From the NCBI GenBank assembly GCA_023462275.1, contig JAEWYD010000030.1:1-7729 (forward strand): a stretch of 7,729 nt of DNA, read 5' to 3'. The DNA comes from Actinomycetes bacterium. GTDB lineage: Bacteria; Actinomycetota; Actinomycetes; Actinomycetales; Cellulomonadaceae. Below the pieces are notes generated by a model that was given only the letters and a program-made list of their open reading frames with translations, ran no database searches and was not told the origin of the DNA. The position numbers and the translations under genes are program-made. Each line of letters starts with the position of its first letter. Position 1 is the stretch's first letter. Shown one piece after another: positions 1-7,500 of this stretch.

Positions 1-208
1 GGTGCAGACCCTCGGTGCAGACCCTCGGTGCAGACCCTCGGTGCAGACCCTCGGTGCAGACCCTCGGTGCAGACCCTCGGTGCAGACCCTCGGTCCAGAC
101 CCTCGGTCCAGACCCTCGGTCCAGACCCTCGGTCCAGACCCTCGGTCCAGACCCCCGGTCCACACCCTCCGTCCAGAACCCCGGTCCACACCCTCCGTCC
201 AGAACCCC
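1..208. repeat. 13-bp tandem repeat array (16 units, continues off left edge)
   Basis: Sixteen head-to-tail 13-bp units fill this stretch without a phase break. Units 1-7 (1-91) are identical GGTGCAGACCCTC. Units 8-11 (92-143) are GGTCCAGACCCTC. Unit 12 (144-156) is GGTCCAGACCCCC. Units 13-16 (157-208) alternate GGTCCACACCCTC and CGTCCAGAACCCC, forming a 26-bp higher-order repeat present twice. The C-type unit contains GGTC-CA-GACC, a short inverted repeat that the G-type units break. Divergence rises towards the kinase stop codon at 234, as expected if new copies are added at the distal (left) end. Because 13 is not a multiple of three, every frame cycles through the same peptide and stays open, so long reading frames here carry no coding evidence. 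The total copy number is unknown because the array reaches the window edge. No function can be assigned. Confidence 0.97.
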
Positions 209-233
209 CAACCCGGGGCCGCAGCCCAGTCCC

Positions 234-1285
234 TCAGTCCAGCTCGCCGAGCGTCGGTGGGTTCGCGCCCGGCCGGGACACCGTGATCGCCGCGATGCGG
301 ACGCAGCGCTCGAGGACGCGGCGGAGCGTGGCGTCGTCGGCGTCCGCGAGGGCAACCCGCCGGTCCGCGCCGAGCAGGTTCGCCGACCACAGGCCGTCGA
401 TCAGGCCGGCCATGAACGAGTCCCCGGCGCCGACGGTGTCCGCGACGGCGACGGGCGGCGCCGCGACGTCGACCCGCGTGCCGTCGCTGGTGAACGCCGT
501 GGCCCCGCGCCCCCCGCGGGTGACCACCACCAGCGATCGGCCGGAGGCGGCCCACGCGCGTGCCGTGTCGTCCGCGTCGCTGTCGGGCGCGAGCCAGTCG
601 AGGTCCTCGTCGCTCACCTTGACCACGTCGGCGAGCCGCACCAGACCTTCCACGACCGCACGGGTCTCCTCGGCCGGGGGCATGAGGGAGGGCCGGACGT
701 TGGGGTCGTAGGTGATCGTCGCGGTGTCCTGGTGCGCGGCGAGGATGCGCGCGACGTCGGGCCCGCCCGGTTCGAGGACGGCCGCGATCGACCCCGTGTG
801 CACCACGAGCGGCGCGCCGGCCGGGTGCTCCCAGGTGTCGGGCACCTGCCACGTGAGGTCGAAGTCGTAGGTGGCGGCGCCGTCGGCGTCGAGCGTGGCC
901 GCGGCAACGGAGGTGTGCAGGGCGCCGTCGCTACCCGGGACGATCGCCACGCCGGCCCCGGTGAGGTGGGCGACGAGCGCGTCGCCGAACCCGTCGCGGC
1001 CGAACCACGTCAGCAGGTCGACTCCCCGGCCCAACCTGCCGAGCCCGAGCGCGACGTTGGCCGGGCTGCCACCCGGGTGCTCGGCGACCGCGCCGTCCGC
1101 CGTCCGGACGACGTCGATCAGCGCCTCGCCGATGACGAGCGTCCGCCGCTCGGCCGGAGTCACCGCGACCGGGTCGGGCAGCTCGTCGGCAGCCGGCTCG
1201 AGGGCCACGCTGCGAACGGCCTCGTCTGCGAGGCGTTCGGGCCGGTCAGCCGCTGACTGCCGGGGTGCGCTCTCGCCCGTCGTGC

Positions 1286-1289
<4 letters not shown>
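234..1289 (-). CDS. PfkB/ribokinase-family sugar kinase (fructokinase-like)
   Basis: Predicted cytosolic ATP-dependent kinase of 351 aa that phosphorylates a sugar, most like fructokinases. After a ~48-residue Ala/Pro/Glu-rich leader the fold begins with LVIGEALIDVV (51-61). The PfkB N-terminal signature GGSPANVALGLGRLG is at 73-87. The substrate/linker region includes TYDPNVRPSL (193-202) and KVSDEDL (224-230). The C-terminal signature DTVGAGDSFMAGLIDG is at 284-299, with the expected catalytic base Asp290 and the GAGD anion hole. The ATG at 1289 overlaps the xseB TGA as ATGA and has a strong ribosome site (GGGGAGGG, 6-nt spacer), so it is preferred over the GTG at 1163, which would remove the leader but has no visible ribosome site. 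It is the last gene of the xseA-xseB-kinase operon, so its expression is probably tied to exonuclease VII. The exact sugar cannot be read from the sequence; fructose is the best guess. Confidence 0.9.
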
Positions 1290-1767
<478 letters not shown>

Positions 1768-1771
<4 letters not shown>

Positions 1772-3204
1772 TGGTCAACCGCCTCGTCTCTGGGGTCGTG
1801 CTGCTGTCGCTGACGGGGGCGCCGGCGGTTCGCGCCGGCTGCGGGTGGTGCCTCGGCCGGCGTGGCGCCGGCAGCGGACGGGGCCTCCTCGGGCGTCGCC
1901 GCGGGAAGACGGCTCGCCGCGAACTCGCCGCCAGCCACGCGCACGCGCAGGGCCTCGCCGACGGGTGCGTCGTCGGGGGAGCGCACCACCGACGCGTCCG
2001 CGCGCTGCACCACGGCGTACCCGCGCTCGAGCGTCGCCGCCGGCGACAGGGCCCGCACCTGGGCCTCGAGCCTGGCCACGGAGGCCGAGCCGGCGAGCAC
2101 GAGGGCGTCGAGGCGACGCCAGGCATCCCGCCGCAGGTCGGTGACCTGGCGCAGTCGGGGCTCGAGGAGCGCCTCGGGCCGAGCCAGCACCGGCCGCGCG
2201 CGAACCGCCTCCAAGCCAGCCATCTCGCGTCGCAGCAGGTGCGTGACGGCGCCACGGGTCCGCGCGCGCGCCTGCTGCACACGGGCCCGCTCCTCGGCCA
2301 CGTCGGGGACGATGCGCTTCGCGGCATCCGTGGGCGTCGAGGCGCGGTAGTCGGCCACGAGATCGAGCAGGGGCGTGTCCGTCTCGTGGCCGATGGCGCT
2401 GACCACCGGCGTCCGGCACGCGGCGACCGCGCGGACGAGTGCCTCGTTGCTGAACGGCAGGAGGTCCTCGACGGAGCCGCCGCCGCGTGCGACGACGATC
2501 ACCTCGACGGCCGGGTCGGCGTCCAGCTCCGTGACGGCCTGGCACACCTCGCCGACGGCGCGGACGCCCTGGACGGCGACCTCACGGATGCGGAACTCCA
2601 GCTGCGGCCAGCGCGCCCGCGCGTTGACGACGACGTCGTGCTCCGCCTTGGACTCGCGTCCGCACACGAGCCCGACGACGCGCGGTAGGAACGGCAGGCG
2701 GCGCTTGCGCGCGGCGTCGAACAGGCCCTCGGCGGCGAGGACGCGCTTGAGGTGCTCGATCCGCGCGAGGAGCTCGCCGAGCCCGACGGCGCGGATCTCG
2801 TCGGCCTCGAGCTGGAGCGTGCCGCGCTTGGTCCAGTACGTCGGCCGGGCGTGCACGACGACGTGGCTGCCCTCGGTCACCGGCGCGGTCGCTGCCCGCA
2901 GCACGCGGACGTGCGCGGTGACGGAGACGGACACGTCGGCGTCGGTGTCCCGCAGCGTGATGAAGGCGATCGACGTGCCGGGGCGCTGGTTGAGCTGGAC
3001 GACCTGACCCTCGACCCAGAGCGCGGGCATGCGCTGGATGTACTCGGCGATGCGCTGGGCGAGGTGACGCACCGGCCACGCGGCGCTCGGCGTGGTGTCG
3101 ACGGCTCGGGCGGGCGGCGCCGGCGCCCGACCGGTGGCTGCTGCCGCGCTGCCGGACGGCGGGCGGACCGGCGTCTCGTAGCGGCGGGTCGGCGCGTCGG
3201 TCAC
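1768..3204 (-). CDS. xseA: Exodeoxyribonuclease VII large (catalytic) subunit
   Basis: Catalytic subunit of exonuclease VII, 478 aa from the chosen start. Domains in order: a low-complexity Ala/Pro leader (1-42); the N-terminal OB-fold for single-stranded DNA, opening with WPVRHLAQRI (43-52) and WVEGQVVQL (63-71); the catalytic domain with RGGGSVEDL (240-248), AIGHETD (270-276) and the VAD-RASTPT stretch (283-292); a coiled-coil arm rich in Arg/Ala/Leu; and a C-terminal Ala/Pro/Glu repeat region from ~432 with a basic patch RRRPRQRQQ (460-468). The frame is open upstream to a GTG at 3309, but that start would run into ispH and adds unconserved sequence. GTG at 3204 leaves an 82-bp divergent spacer and fits the family, though no strong ribosome site is visible. 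The stop overlaps the xseB GTG by 4 bp. The identity is firm; the start is moderately certain. Confidence 0.93.
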
Positions 3205-3286
3205 GGGGCTAGCCTGCCATCCGCCGCTGACGCCGGCGCCGGTGCCTCCACCGGCTGCGTCGAGCGGGGTTTCGTAGACTGATGCG
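3205..3286. promoter_or_regulatory. Divergent spacer between xseA and ispH
   Basis: This 82-bp spacer must carry the promoters of both xseA (minus) and ispH (plus) if the xseA start at 3204 is right. Only the ispH -10 box is clear. For xseA I see no convincing -10/-35 pair. The spacer also stays open as an in-frame upstream extension of xseA, so the xseA start may lie further upstream. Confidence 0.5.
3275..3280 (+). promoter_or_regulatory. -10 box of ispH, probable leaderless start
   Basis: TAGACT fits the actinobacterial TANNNT -10 consensus. It ends 6 nt before the ispH GTG at 3287, so transcription should begin at or within a base of the start codon. There is no purine-rich ribosome site upstream of the GTG, which supports a leaderless mRNA. 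A recognisable -35 box is absent at 16-18 bp. Confidence 0.65.
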
Positions 3287-4321
3287 GTGAACCCCCCTAC
3301 TCCTGGCACTGCCTCTCCGCGGCGCGTGCTGCTCGCGGCTCCCCGCGGGTACTGCGCCGGCGTCGACCGGGCGGTGGTGGCGGTGGAGAAGGCGCTCGAG
3401 CACTACGGCCCCCCGGTCTACGTGCGCAAGGAGATCGTCCACAACAAGTACGTGGTGGAGACGCTGTCGCGGCGCGGCGCGATCTTCGTCAACGAGACGG
3501 ATGAGGTCCCCGAGGGCGCCCGGGTCGTGTTCTCGGCGCACGGGGTCTCGCCCGCCGTGCACGCCGCGGCTGCCGCCCGGTCGTTGCTGACGATCGATGC
3601 GACCTGTCCGCTCGTGACGAAGGTGCACAAGGAGGCCGTCCGGTTCGCCGGTGAGGACTTCGACATCCTCCTCATCGGCCACCAGGGTCACGAGGAGGTC
3701 GAGGGCACGGCCGGGGAGGCGCCCGAGCACATCCAGGTCGTGAACTCGCCGGACGACGTCGACTCGGTCGTCGTGCGCGATCCCGCGCGCGTCGTGTGGC
3801 TGTCGCAGACCACGTTGTCCGTCGACGAGACGATGGAGACGGTGCGGCGGCTCCGGGAGCGGTTCCCGCTGATGCAGGACCCGCCGAGCGACGACATCTG
3901 CTACGCGACCCAGAACCGTCAGGTGGCCGTCAAGAAGCTGGCTCCCGAGTGCGACGTCGTGGTGGTGGTCGGCTCGGCAAACTCGTCGAACTCGGTGCGC
4001 CTGGTGGAGGTGGCGCGGGAGGCCGGCGCCGGTGCGGCCTACCGGATCGACTCGGCGGCGGAGATCGATCCTGCCTGGGTGGCGGGGGCCTCGACCGTCG
4101 GGGTCACGTCCGGGGCGTCCGTGCCGGAGATCCTGGTCCGGGACGTGGTGGACCGGCTGGCCGAGTTCGGGTTCGGTCAGGTCGAGGAGGTGCGGACGGC
4201 GACGGAGGACCTCATGTTCGCCCTTCCCCGTGAGCTTCGTGCGGACCTGAAGGCGGCGGGCTCTGGAGACGACCGTCCCCGACGCGAGTCGCGGCGCGCG
4301 CTCCCGGTGCAGCCCGCCTGA
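3287..4321 (+). CDS. ispH: 4-hydroxy-3-methylbut-2-enyl diphosphate reductase
   Basis: Last enzyme of the MEP (non-mevalonate) isoprenoid pathway. It reduces HMBPP to isopentenyl and dimethylallyl diphosphate with a [4Fe-4S] cluster and is cytosolic. The protein has 344 aa; E. coli IspH has 316. The three cluster cysteines are visible: Cys23 in PRGYCAGVDRA, Cys107 in DATCPLV and Cys205 in DDICYATQNRQ. Substrate-binding residues are also present: His52 (EIVHNKYVV), His85 (FSAHGVSP), His135 and catalytic Glu137 (GHQGHEEVEGT), the QTTLS motif (174-178), GSANSSNS and, near the C terminus, TSGASVPE. The ends are extended: ~12 residues at the N terminus and a basic, likely disordered tail after ~320. 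The GTG start is chosen because the -10 box sits 6 nt upstream and the Cys motif follows promptly. It is divergent from xseA, an arrangement I recall from other actinobacteria, and converges on rmuC. Confidence 0.97.
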   Translation: MNPPTPGTASPRRVLLAAPRGYCAGVDRAVVAVEKALEHYGPPVYVRKEIVHNKYVVETLSRRGAIFVNETDEVPEGARVVFSAHGVSPAVHAAAAARSLLTIDATCPLVTKVHKEAVRFAGEDFDILLIGHQGHEEVEGTAGEAPEHIQVVNSPDDVDSVVVRDPARVVWLSQTTLSVDETMETVRRLRERFPLMQDPPSDDICYATQNRQVAVKKLAPECDVVVVVGSANSSNSVRLVEVAREAGAGAAYRIDSAAEIDPAWVAGASTVGVTSGASVPEILVRDVVDRLAEFGFGQVEEVRTATEDLMFALPRELRADLKAAGSGDDRPRRESRRALPVQPA

Positions 4322-4343
4322 ACCAGCCCTCGGGTCGCCACTG

Positions 4344-4356
4344 GTGCGGTCCGCAC
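4344..4356. repeat. Palindrome 1 in the ispH/rmuC convergent spacer
   Basis: GTGCGG-T-CCGCAC is a perfect 6-bp inverted repeat around one base, 23 nt after the ispH stop. As RNA it would give only a short stem (GTGC/GCAC, 5-nt loop), so alone it is a weak terminator candidate. Confidence 0.5.
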
Positions 4357-4376
4357 GAGCACGGGGCAGATCCCAG

Positions 4377-4405
4377 CGCAGCCCAGCTCGAGCTGAGCGG
4401 CTGCG
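4377..4405. terminator. Hairpin 2 in the convergent spacer, candidate bidirectional terminator
   Basis: CAGCTCGAGCTG (4384-4395) is a perfect 12-bp palindrome. It is flanked by CGCAGCC (4377-4383) and GGCTGCG (4399-4405), which pair, with a 3-nt AGC bulge. The predicted RNA is a 7-bp outer stem plus a 4-bp inner stem closed by a TCGA loop. There is no T-tract on either side, as is common for high-GC actinobacterial terminators. The terminator role is inferred from position between convergent genes. Confidence 0.55.
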
Positions 4406-4409
4406 TCCC

Positions 4410-4423
4410 CTGCCTCGAGGCAG
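4410..4423. terminator. Hairpin 3 in the convergent spacer
   Basis: CTGCCTCGAGGCAG is a perfect 14-bp palindrome that folds as a 5-bp stem (CTGCC/GGCAG) with a TCGA loop. It has the same CTCGAG core as hairpin 2, with centres 27 bp apart. It may be a companion terminator hairpin or a protein-binding dyad. Confidence 0.5.
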
Positions 4424-4456
4424 CCCGCTGAACCAACGAAGCCAGTGAGCCTCCAA

Positions 4457-4478
4457 CCCTGACGCGGCCCCGCGAGGG
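4457..4478. terminator. Hairpin 4 in the convergent spacer
   Basis: CCCT-GA-CGCGG-CC-CCGCG-AGGG forms a very GC-rich stem (CCCT/AGGG and CGCGG/CCGCG) with a 2-nt bulge. It lies just beyond the rmuC stop, where a terminator for the HNH-rmuC transcript would be expected. No T-tract follows. Confidence 0.5.
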
Positions 4479-4507
4479 TCAGCGCATGGCTCAGCCGAGC
4501 GCTGACC
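4477..4507. terminator. Hairpin 5, spanning the rmuC stop codon
   Basis: GGTCAGCGC (4477-4485) and GCGCTGACC (4499-4507) are perfect 9-bp inverted arms. The 13-nt loop contains a further GGC-TCA-GCC pairing, and the TCA in its centre is the rmuC stop codon (TGA on the minus strand). It is the strongest dyad in the spacer and could end transcripts arriving from ispH. For the rmuC mRNA it overlaps the last codons and may affect termination or 3'-end stability. Its left arm can also pair with CTGAC at 4459-4463, so it competes with hairpin 4. Confidence 0.6.
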
Positions 4508-5840
4508 AGTCGTCTACGGCGGCGGCGGGCATCGCGCCTTGGGGTGTGTGCCCGTCGAGCGCTACGGCCCGCTGGTCGCGGAAGGCGACGAGCTCGGGTG
4601 CCTGGACCTGGCGCGCGGCGCGATCCACCTGGGCCGGCGTCTCCAGCTCGGCGTCGGTCACCTTGAGGTCGGCGAGGCGGCGGGCGCTGACGAGGACACG
4701 CGACTCGAGCGAGCTCACCGTCTCGTTGTACGCCCGCACCGCGCCGTCGAGCTGTCGACCGAGCCGGCCGACGTGCCCGCCCAGCGTGGACAACCGCCCG
4801 TGGAGCTCCCGACCGAGGGTGAGCACCTGCTGCGCGTTCGCGGCGAGCGCTTCCTGGCGCCAGGCGTACGCGACGGTGCGGAGGGTCGCAACGAGCGTCA
4901 TGGGTGTCGCGAGGACGACGCCGTGCTCCATCGCGTACTCGAGCAGCGTGCCGTCGGACTCCAGGGCGGCGTGGAGGAACGGCTCCGCCGGCAGGAACAT
5001 CACCACGAACTCGGGTGCGGGGGAGAACTGCTCCCAGTAGGACTTGGCCGCCAGGTCGTCGATGTGCTTGCGCACGTGCCGCGCGTGCGCCGCCAGACGC
5101 TCGCGGCGCACCAGGTCGTCCGCGGCCTCCATCGCCTCGAGGTAGCCGAGGAAGGCGACCTTCGCGTCGACGACCACGCTCTTGCCGCCGGAGAGGCGGA
5201 CGATCAGGTCGGGCCGCAGGAGGCCGTCGTCGGTGCGGACCTGGTCCTGCTCGACGAAGTCCACGTGCTCCAGCATCCCGGCGGCCTCGACGACGCGGCG
5301 CAGCTGGATCTCGCCCCACCGGCCGCGCACCTGCGAGGAGCGCAGCGCGGTGACCAGCTGCCCCGTCTCCGTGCGCAGCAGGTCGGAGGACTCCCGCATG
5401 CCGCGGAGCTGCTCGGCGAGCGCCGCCTGGGCCTCGGCCCGCGCGCGCTCCGCTGTCGCCACCTCCGCCTTCACCTGGTCCAGGGTGCGCGTGAGCGGCT
5501 CGACGAGCTGGCGGACGGCGTCCTCCCGCCGGCCCAGCTCGGCCGAGCCTGCCAGGTGGCTGCGCTTCAGGCGCTCCTCCGCGACGACCATGAACTGCTC
5601 GGAGTTGGCGTGCAGCGCCTCCGCGGCGAGCGAGCGGAACTGCTCGGCCATCCGGCGGTTGTCCTGCTGCGCCGCCGCTACCCGCTCGGCCGCGACGGTC
5701 CGCTCGGCGGCGAGCTGCGCGGCGGCCTGCGTCGCGCGCACCTCCGCGCGCCGCACGGCATCCGCTGCCCGGGCGCGCGCGAGCGCCCACCCGGCCACGA
5801 GCCCGAGCACCACGCCAACCAGGGTCACGACGACGTCCAT
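4491..5840 (-). CDS. rmuC: RmuC family DNA recombination protein, membrane-anchored
   Basis: RmuC proteins limit DNA inversions and rearrangements in E. coli and carry a restriction-endonuclease-like core; the biochemical reaction is poorly defined. This one has 449 aa. Residues 3-21 form one hydrophobic membrane segment followed by Arg/Ala-rich sequence, the usual RmuC anchor. Residues ~25-160 are a long charged Ala/Glu/Arg coiled coil. The RmuC domain covers ~160-410 and includes GRWGE (173-177), LEHVDFVEQ (190-198), RPDLIVRLSGGKSVVVDAKV (209-228, with PD-(D/E)XK-like Asp211, Asp225 and Lys227) and FVVMFLPAEPFL (278-289). The frame is open upstream to 6269, but that part is the antisense-frame shadow of the HNH gene. 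ATG at 5840 is chosen because the membrane segment follows at once and a ribosome site lies 7 nt upstream. It overlaps the HNH stop by 16 bp, so the two are probably co-transcribed and coupled. Confidence 0.93.
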   Translation of the reverse strand: MDVVVTLVGVVLGLVAGWALARARAADAVRRAEVRATQAAAQLAAERTVAAERVAAAQQDNRRMAEQFRSLAAEALHANSEQFMVVAEERLKRSHLAGSAELGRREDAVRQLVEPLTRTLDQVKAEVATAERARAEAQAALAEQLRGMRESSDLLRTETGQLVTALRSSQVRGRWGEIQLRRVVEAAGMLEHVDFVEQDQVRTDDGLLRPDLIVRLSGGKSVVVDAKVAFLGYLEAMEAADDLVRRERLAAHARHVRKHIDDLAAKSYWEQFSPAPEFVVMFLPAEPFLHAALESDGTLLEYAMEHGVVLATPMTLVATLRTVAYAWRQEALAANAQQVLTLGRELHGRLSTLGGHVGRLGRQLDGAVRAYNETVSSLESRVLVSARRLADLKVTDAELETPAQVDRAARQVQAPELVAFRDQRAVALDGHTPQGAMPAAAVDDWSALG

Positions 5841-7495
5841 GGGCCGACCTTCCCAGTGGGGTCCGACATGCGCCGTGCTCCTCCGTCGGCTCGCCCCGAC
5901 TGCGCCGGTGCTGATGGCGTCAGTGTTGGTGGCGTCGGTGTTGGTGAAGCCGGTGCTGGCGGAGCCGGTGTTGGTGGAGTCGGTGTTGGTGGGGCCGGTG
6001 GCGGTCCACTCGAAGGCGAGAGACCGAGCGCGGCCAGCACCCGGGGCGGGGCGCCGTCGCTCCCTCCGGACCCCGGCACCCACGTACGCACGACGTGACC
6101 CACCCGAGCACCGTCCCGGTCCCGGTCCCGGCCGTCCGCCAGCACCTCGCCACCCGGTGTCGTCACCACGTAGGCCGCGGACCGCTCGTCGGGTTCTCGG
6201 TGCCGCGGAACGGTGAACCTGGTGACGACGAGATCGAGCCGGTGAACCTCGTGGTGGTGGAACGAGCACAGGAGGGCCCCGTCGCGGACGGACGACTCAC
6301 CGCGGTCCCGGTCCCACCAGACGAGGTGGTGCACCTCGCACCACCGTGCAGGAGTCCCGCAGCCCGGCCACGCGCACCCGCGGTCCCGCGCCGTCACGGC
6401 GCGCCGCTGCGCGGGCGTGTGGCTCCGGACGGTCCGCCCGAGGTCGACCGCCTCGCCGTCGGCTCTGAGGACGACCCGGCTGAGCTCGCAGTCGCACAGG
6501 ATCCGCGCGAGCTCGGACGGCGCGACGGGGGAGCCGTCCTCGAGCGTGGCGGGTGCTCCTGCCGGGACTGGTGCCGCCGTCGCCCTCGTCACGTCCGCCG
6601 CACCCATCGCATCCCGCGTCGGTCCGTGAGCGTCTTCGGTCCGGTCGACCCCGCCGCGCGGCTGCCCGGCAGCGTCGCGCAGGGCGGCCCAGGTCTCCGG
6701 CGTCATGAGCACGGAGACGTGTGGGCGGCGCCCCGTCGGACCGTCCGTCGATGCCGGCGGCGTTGCGAGTGCGGCGCCCGCCATGGCCTCGAGGGCGTCC
6801 GCGCGCCGCTGCTCGGACGAGCGGTCGTCGTCGGGTGCCGGCTTGCCGCTCACGGCCTCGAGGGCGAGCCGGAGCCGGTGACCGGCGTCGGCGTCGAGGA
6901 GACCCGCCAGACGGACGCCCGCCGGAGTGTCGGACAGGGTCAGGAACCGGGCAGCGCGCTGGCCCTGCCGCGAGCGCTCCAAGCCGGCCTGGTCGACGCG
7001 CGCCGCCCAGCGGGCGGCGGACTTCGCGAACGCGCCTGCGTCCATCCGCTCGGCCATCGCCAGGAGCTCCGCGCGGCGCTCGGGCGCGGCCACGGCGCCC
7101 CGCACGGGCGCGGACGTCCCCGCCGCCAGCCGTGCCACCACGTCGACGTGCTCGAGCGTGAGGTGGCCTTTCTCGACTGCCGCCTTCACGTCCGGGGCCC
7201 GGTCGAGCATCTCGGCTCGTCGGACCTCTCCCGCGGCGGCGCGCGCCCCCGTGCCCGAGGTGCGGCCCACCCACGCGTCGAAGGTCGGGTCGCCGTGCCC
7301 CTTCCAGGTCTGCGCCTTGCGTTCGGCGACAAGGAGTGCCGAACGTGCCGTGGAGAGTGCGGTGATGCCCCGATCGAGCTCGGTCAGGACGACGTGACGG
7401 TCCCCAGCGGGCCAGCTCTCGGCCGCCGTCGCCAGCCCCCTCGCCCAGGCGACGACGTCGTGCAGCGACGCGAAGCTTGTTCGCTCAGCAGCCAC
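5825..7495 (-). CDS. DUF222 / 13E12-family HNH endonuclease
   Basis: Predicted DNA nuclease of the 13E12-repeat family, common in actinobacteria; 556 aa from the chosen start. The helical DUF222 domain covers ~8 to 330, with LTELDRGITALSTARSALL and the GHLTLEHVDVVARLAAG stretch. The family linker DGEAVDLGR-x-VR-x-HTPAQRRAV leads into a C-terminal HNH zinc module at ~374-418: CAWPGC (374-379), Cys386, catalytic-type His389-His390, Cys410 and HHH (413-415), His418. The middle Asn of HNH is Asp405 here (VRDGALLC). Residues 497-531 are a Pro/Thr/Ala pentapeptide repeat absent from typical members. GTG codons at 7507, 7501 and 7495 all compete; 7495 is chosen because AGGG lies 5 nt upstream. The long frame to 7699 would run through the promoter and is rejected. 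An SOS box and promoter lie just upstream, and rmuC follows with a 16-bp overlap. The natural substrate is unknown. Confidence 0.9.
   Translation of the reverse strand: MAAERTSFASLHDVVAWARGLATAAESWPAGDRHVVLTELDRGITALSTARSALLVAERKAQTWKGHGDPTFDAWVGRTSGTGARAAAGEVRRAEMLDRAPDVKAAVEKGHLTLEHVDVVARLAAGTSAPVRGAVAAPERRAELLAMAERMDAGAFAKSAARWAARVDQAGLERSRQGQRAARFLTLSDTPAGVRLAGLLDADAGHRLRLALEAVSGKPAPDDDRSSEQRRADALEAMAGAALATPPASTDGPTGRRPHVSVLMTPETWAALRDAAGQPRGGVDRTEDAHGPTRDAMGAADVTRATAAPVPAGAPATLEDGSPVAPSELARILCDCELSRVVLRADGEAVDLGRTVRSHTPAQRRAVTARDRGCAWPGCGTPARWCEVHHLVWWDRDRGESSVRDGALLCSFHHHEVHRLDLVVTRFTVPRHREPDERSAAYVVTTPGGEVLADGRDRDRDGARVGHVVRTWVPGSGGSDGAPPRVLAALGLSPSSGPPPAPPTPTPPTPAPPAPASPTPTPPTLTPSAPAQSGRADGGARRMSDPTGKVGPWTSS
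5848..5854 (-). promoter_or_regulatory. Ribosome binding site of rmuC
   Basis: Minus-strand GGGAAGG lies 7 nt before the rmuC ATG at 5840 and inside the last codons of the HNH gene. It decides the rmuC start and indicates coupling to the upstream gene. Confidence 0.65.
5908..5997. repeat. 15-bp coding minisatellite in the HNH gene 3' end
   Basis: Six 15-bp units start at 5908, 5923, 5938, 5953, 5968 and 5983, with consensus GTGTTGGTGGNGNCG; a degenerate seventh follows (5998-6012). On the minus strand they encode Pro-Thr-Pro-Pro-Thr-like pentapeptides (residues ~497-531 of the HNH protein). The unit is a multiple of 3, so slippage changes tail length without a frameshift. Confidence 0.88.
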
Positions 7496-7500
7496 GGCCA

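Noticed and set aside
1..208. CRISPR array
   Set aside because: Units are directly adjacent with no spacers, and 13 bp is too short for a CRISPR repeat.
2..1256. Long plus-strand frames beginning in the 13-bp array (cyclic Gln-Thr-Leu-Gly peptide)
   Set aside because: A 13-bp repeat keeps all three frames open with the same peptide; downstream they run antisense to the kinase and show Arg/Gly/Ala shadow composition.
3209..4456. 415-aa minus-strand frame opposite ispH
   Set aside because: Fully antisense to the well-supported ispH; Arg/Gly/His-rich composition is typical of a high-GC shadow.
4322..4490. Small gene in the convergent spacer (minus frame 4212-4436)
   Set aside because: Overlaps the ispH 3' end, consists largely of palindrome-derived sequence, has no ribosome site and no recognisable domain.
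4539..6098. 519-aa plus-strand frame opposite rmuC and the HNH 3' end
   Set aside because: Antisense shadow with no recognisable motif; both minus-strand genes carry clear family signatures.
5841..6269. N-terminal extension of RmuC to 6269
   Set aside because: It is the off-frame reading of the HNH gene 3' end, including an off-frame pentapeptide repeat; the RmuC membrane anchor and ribosome site fix the start at 5840.
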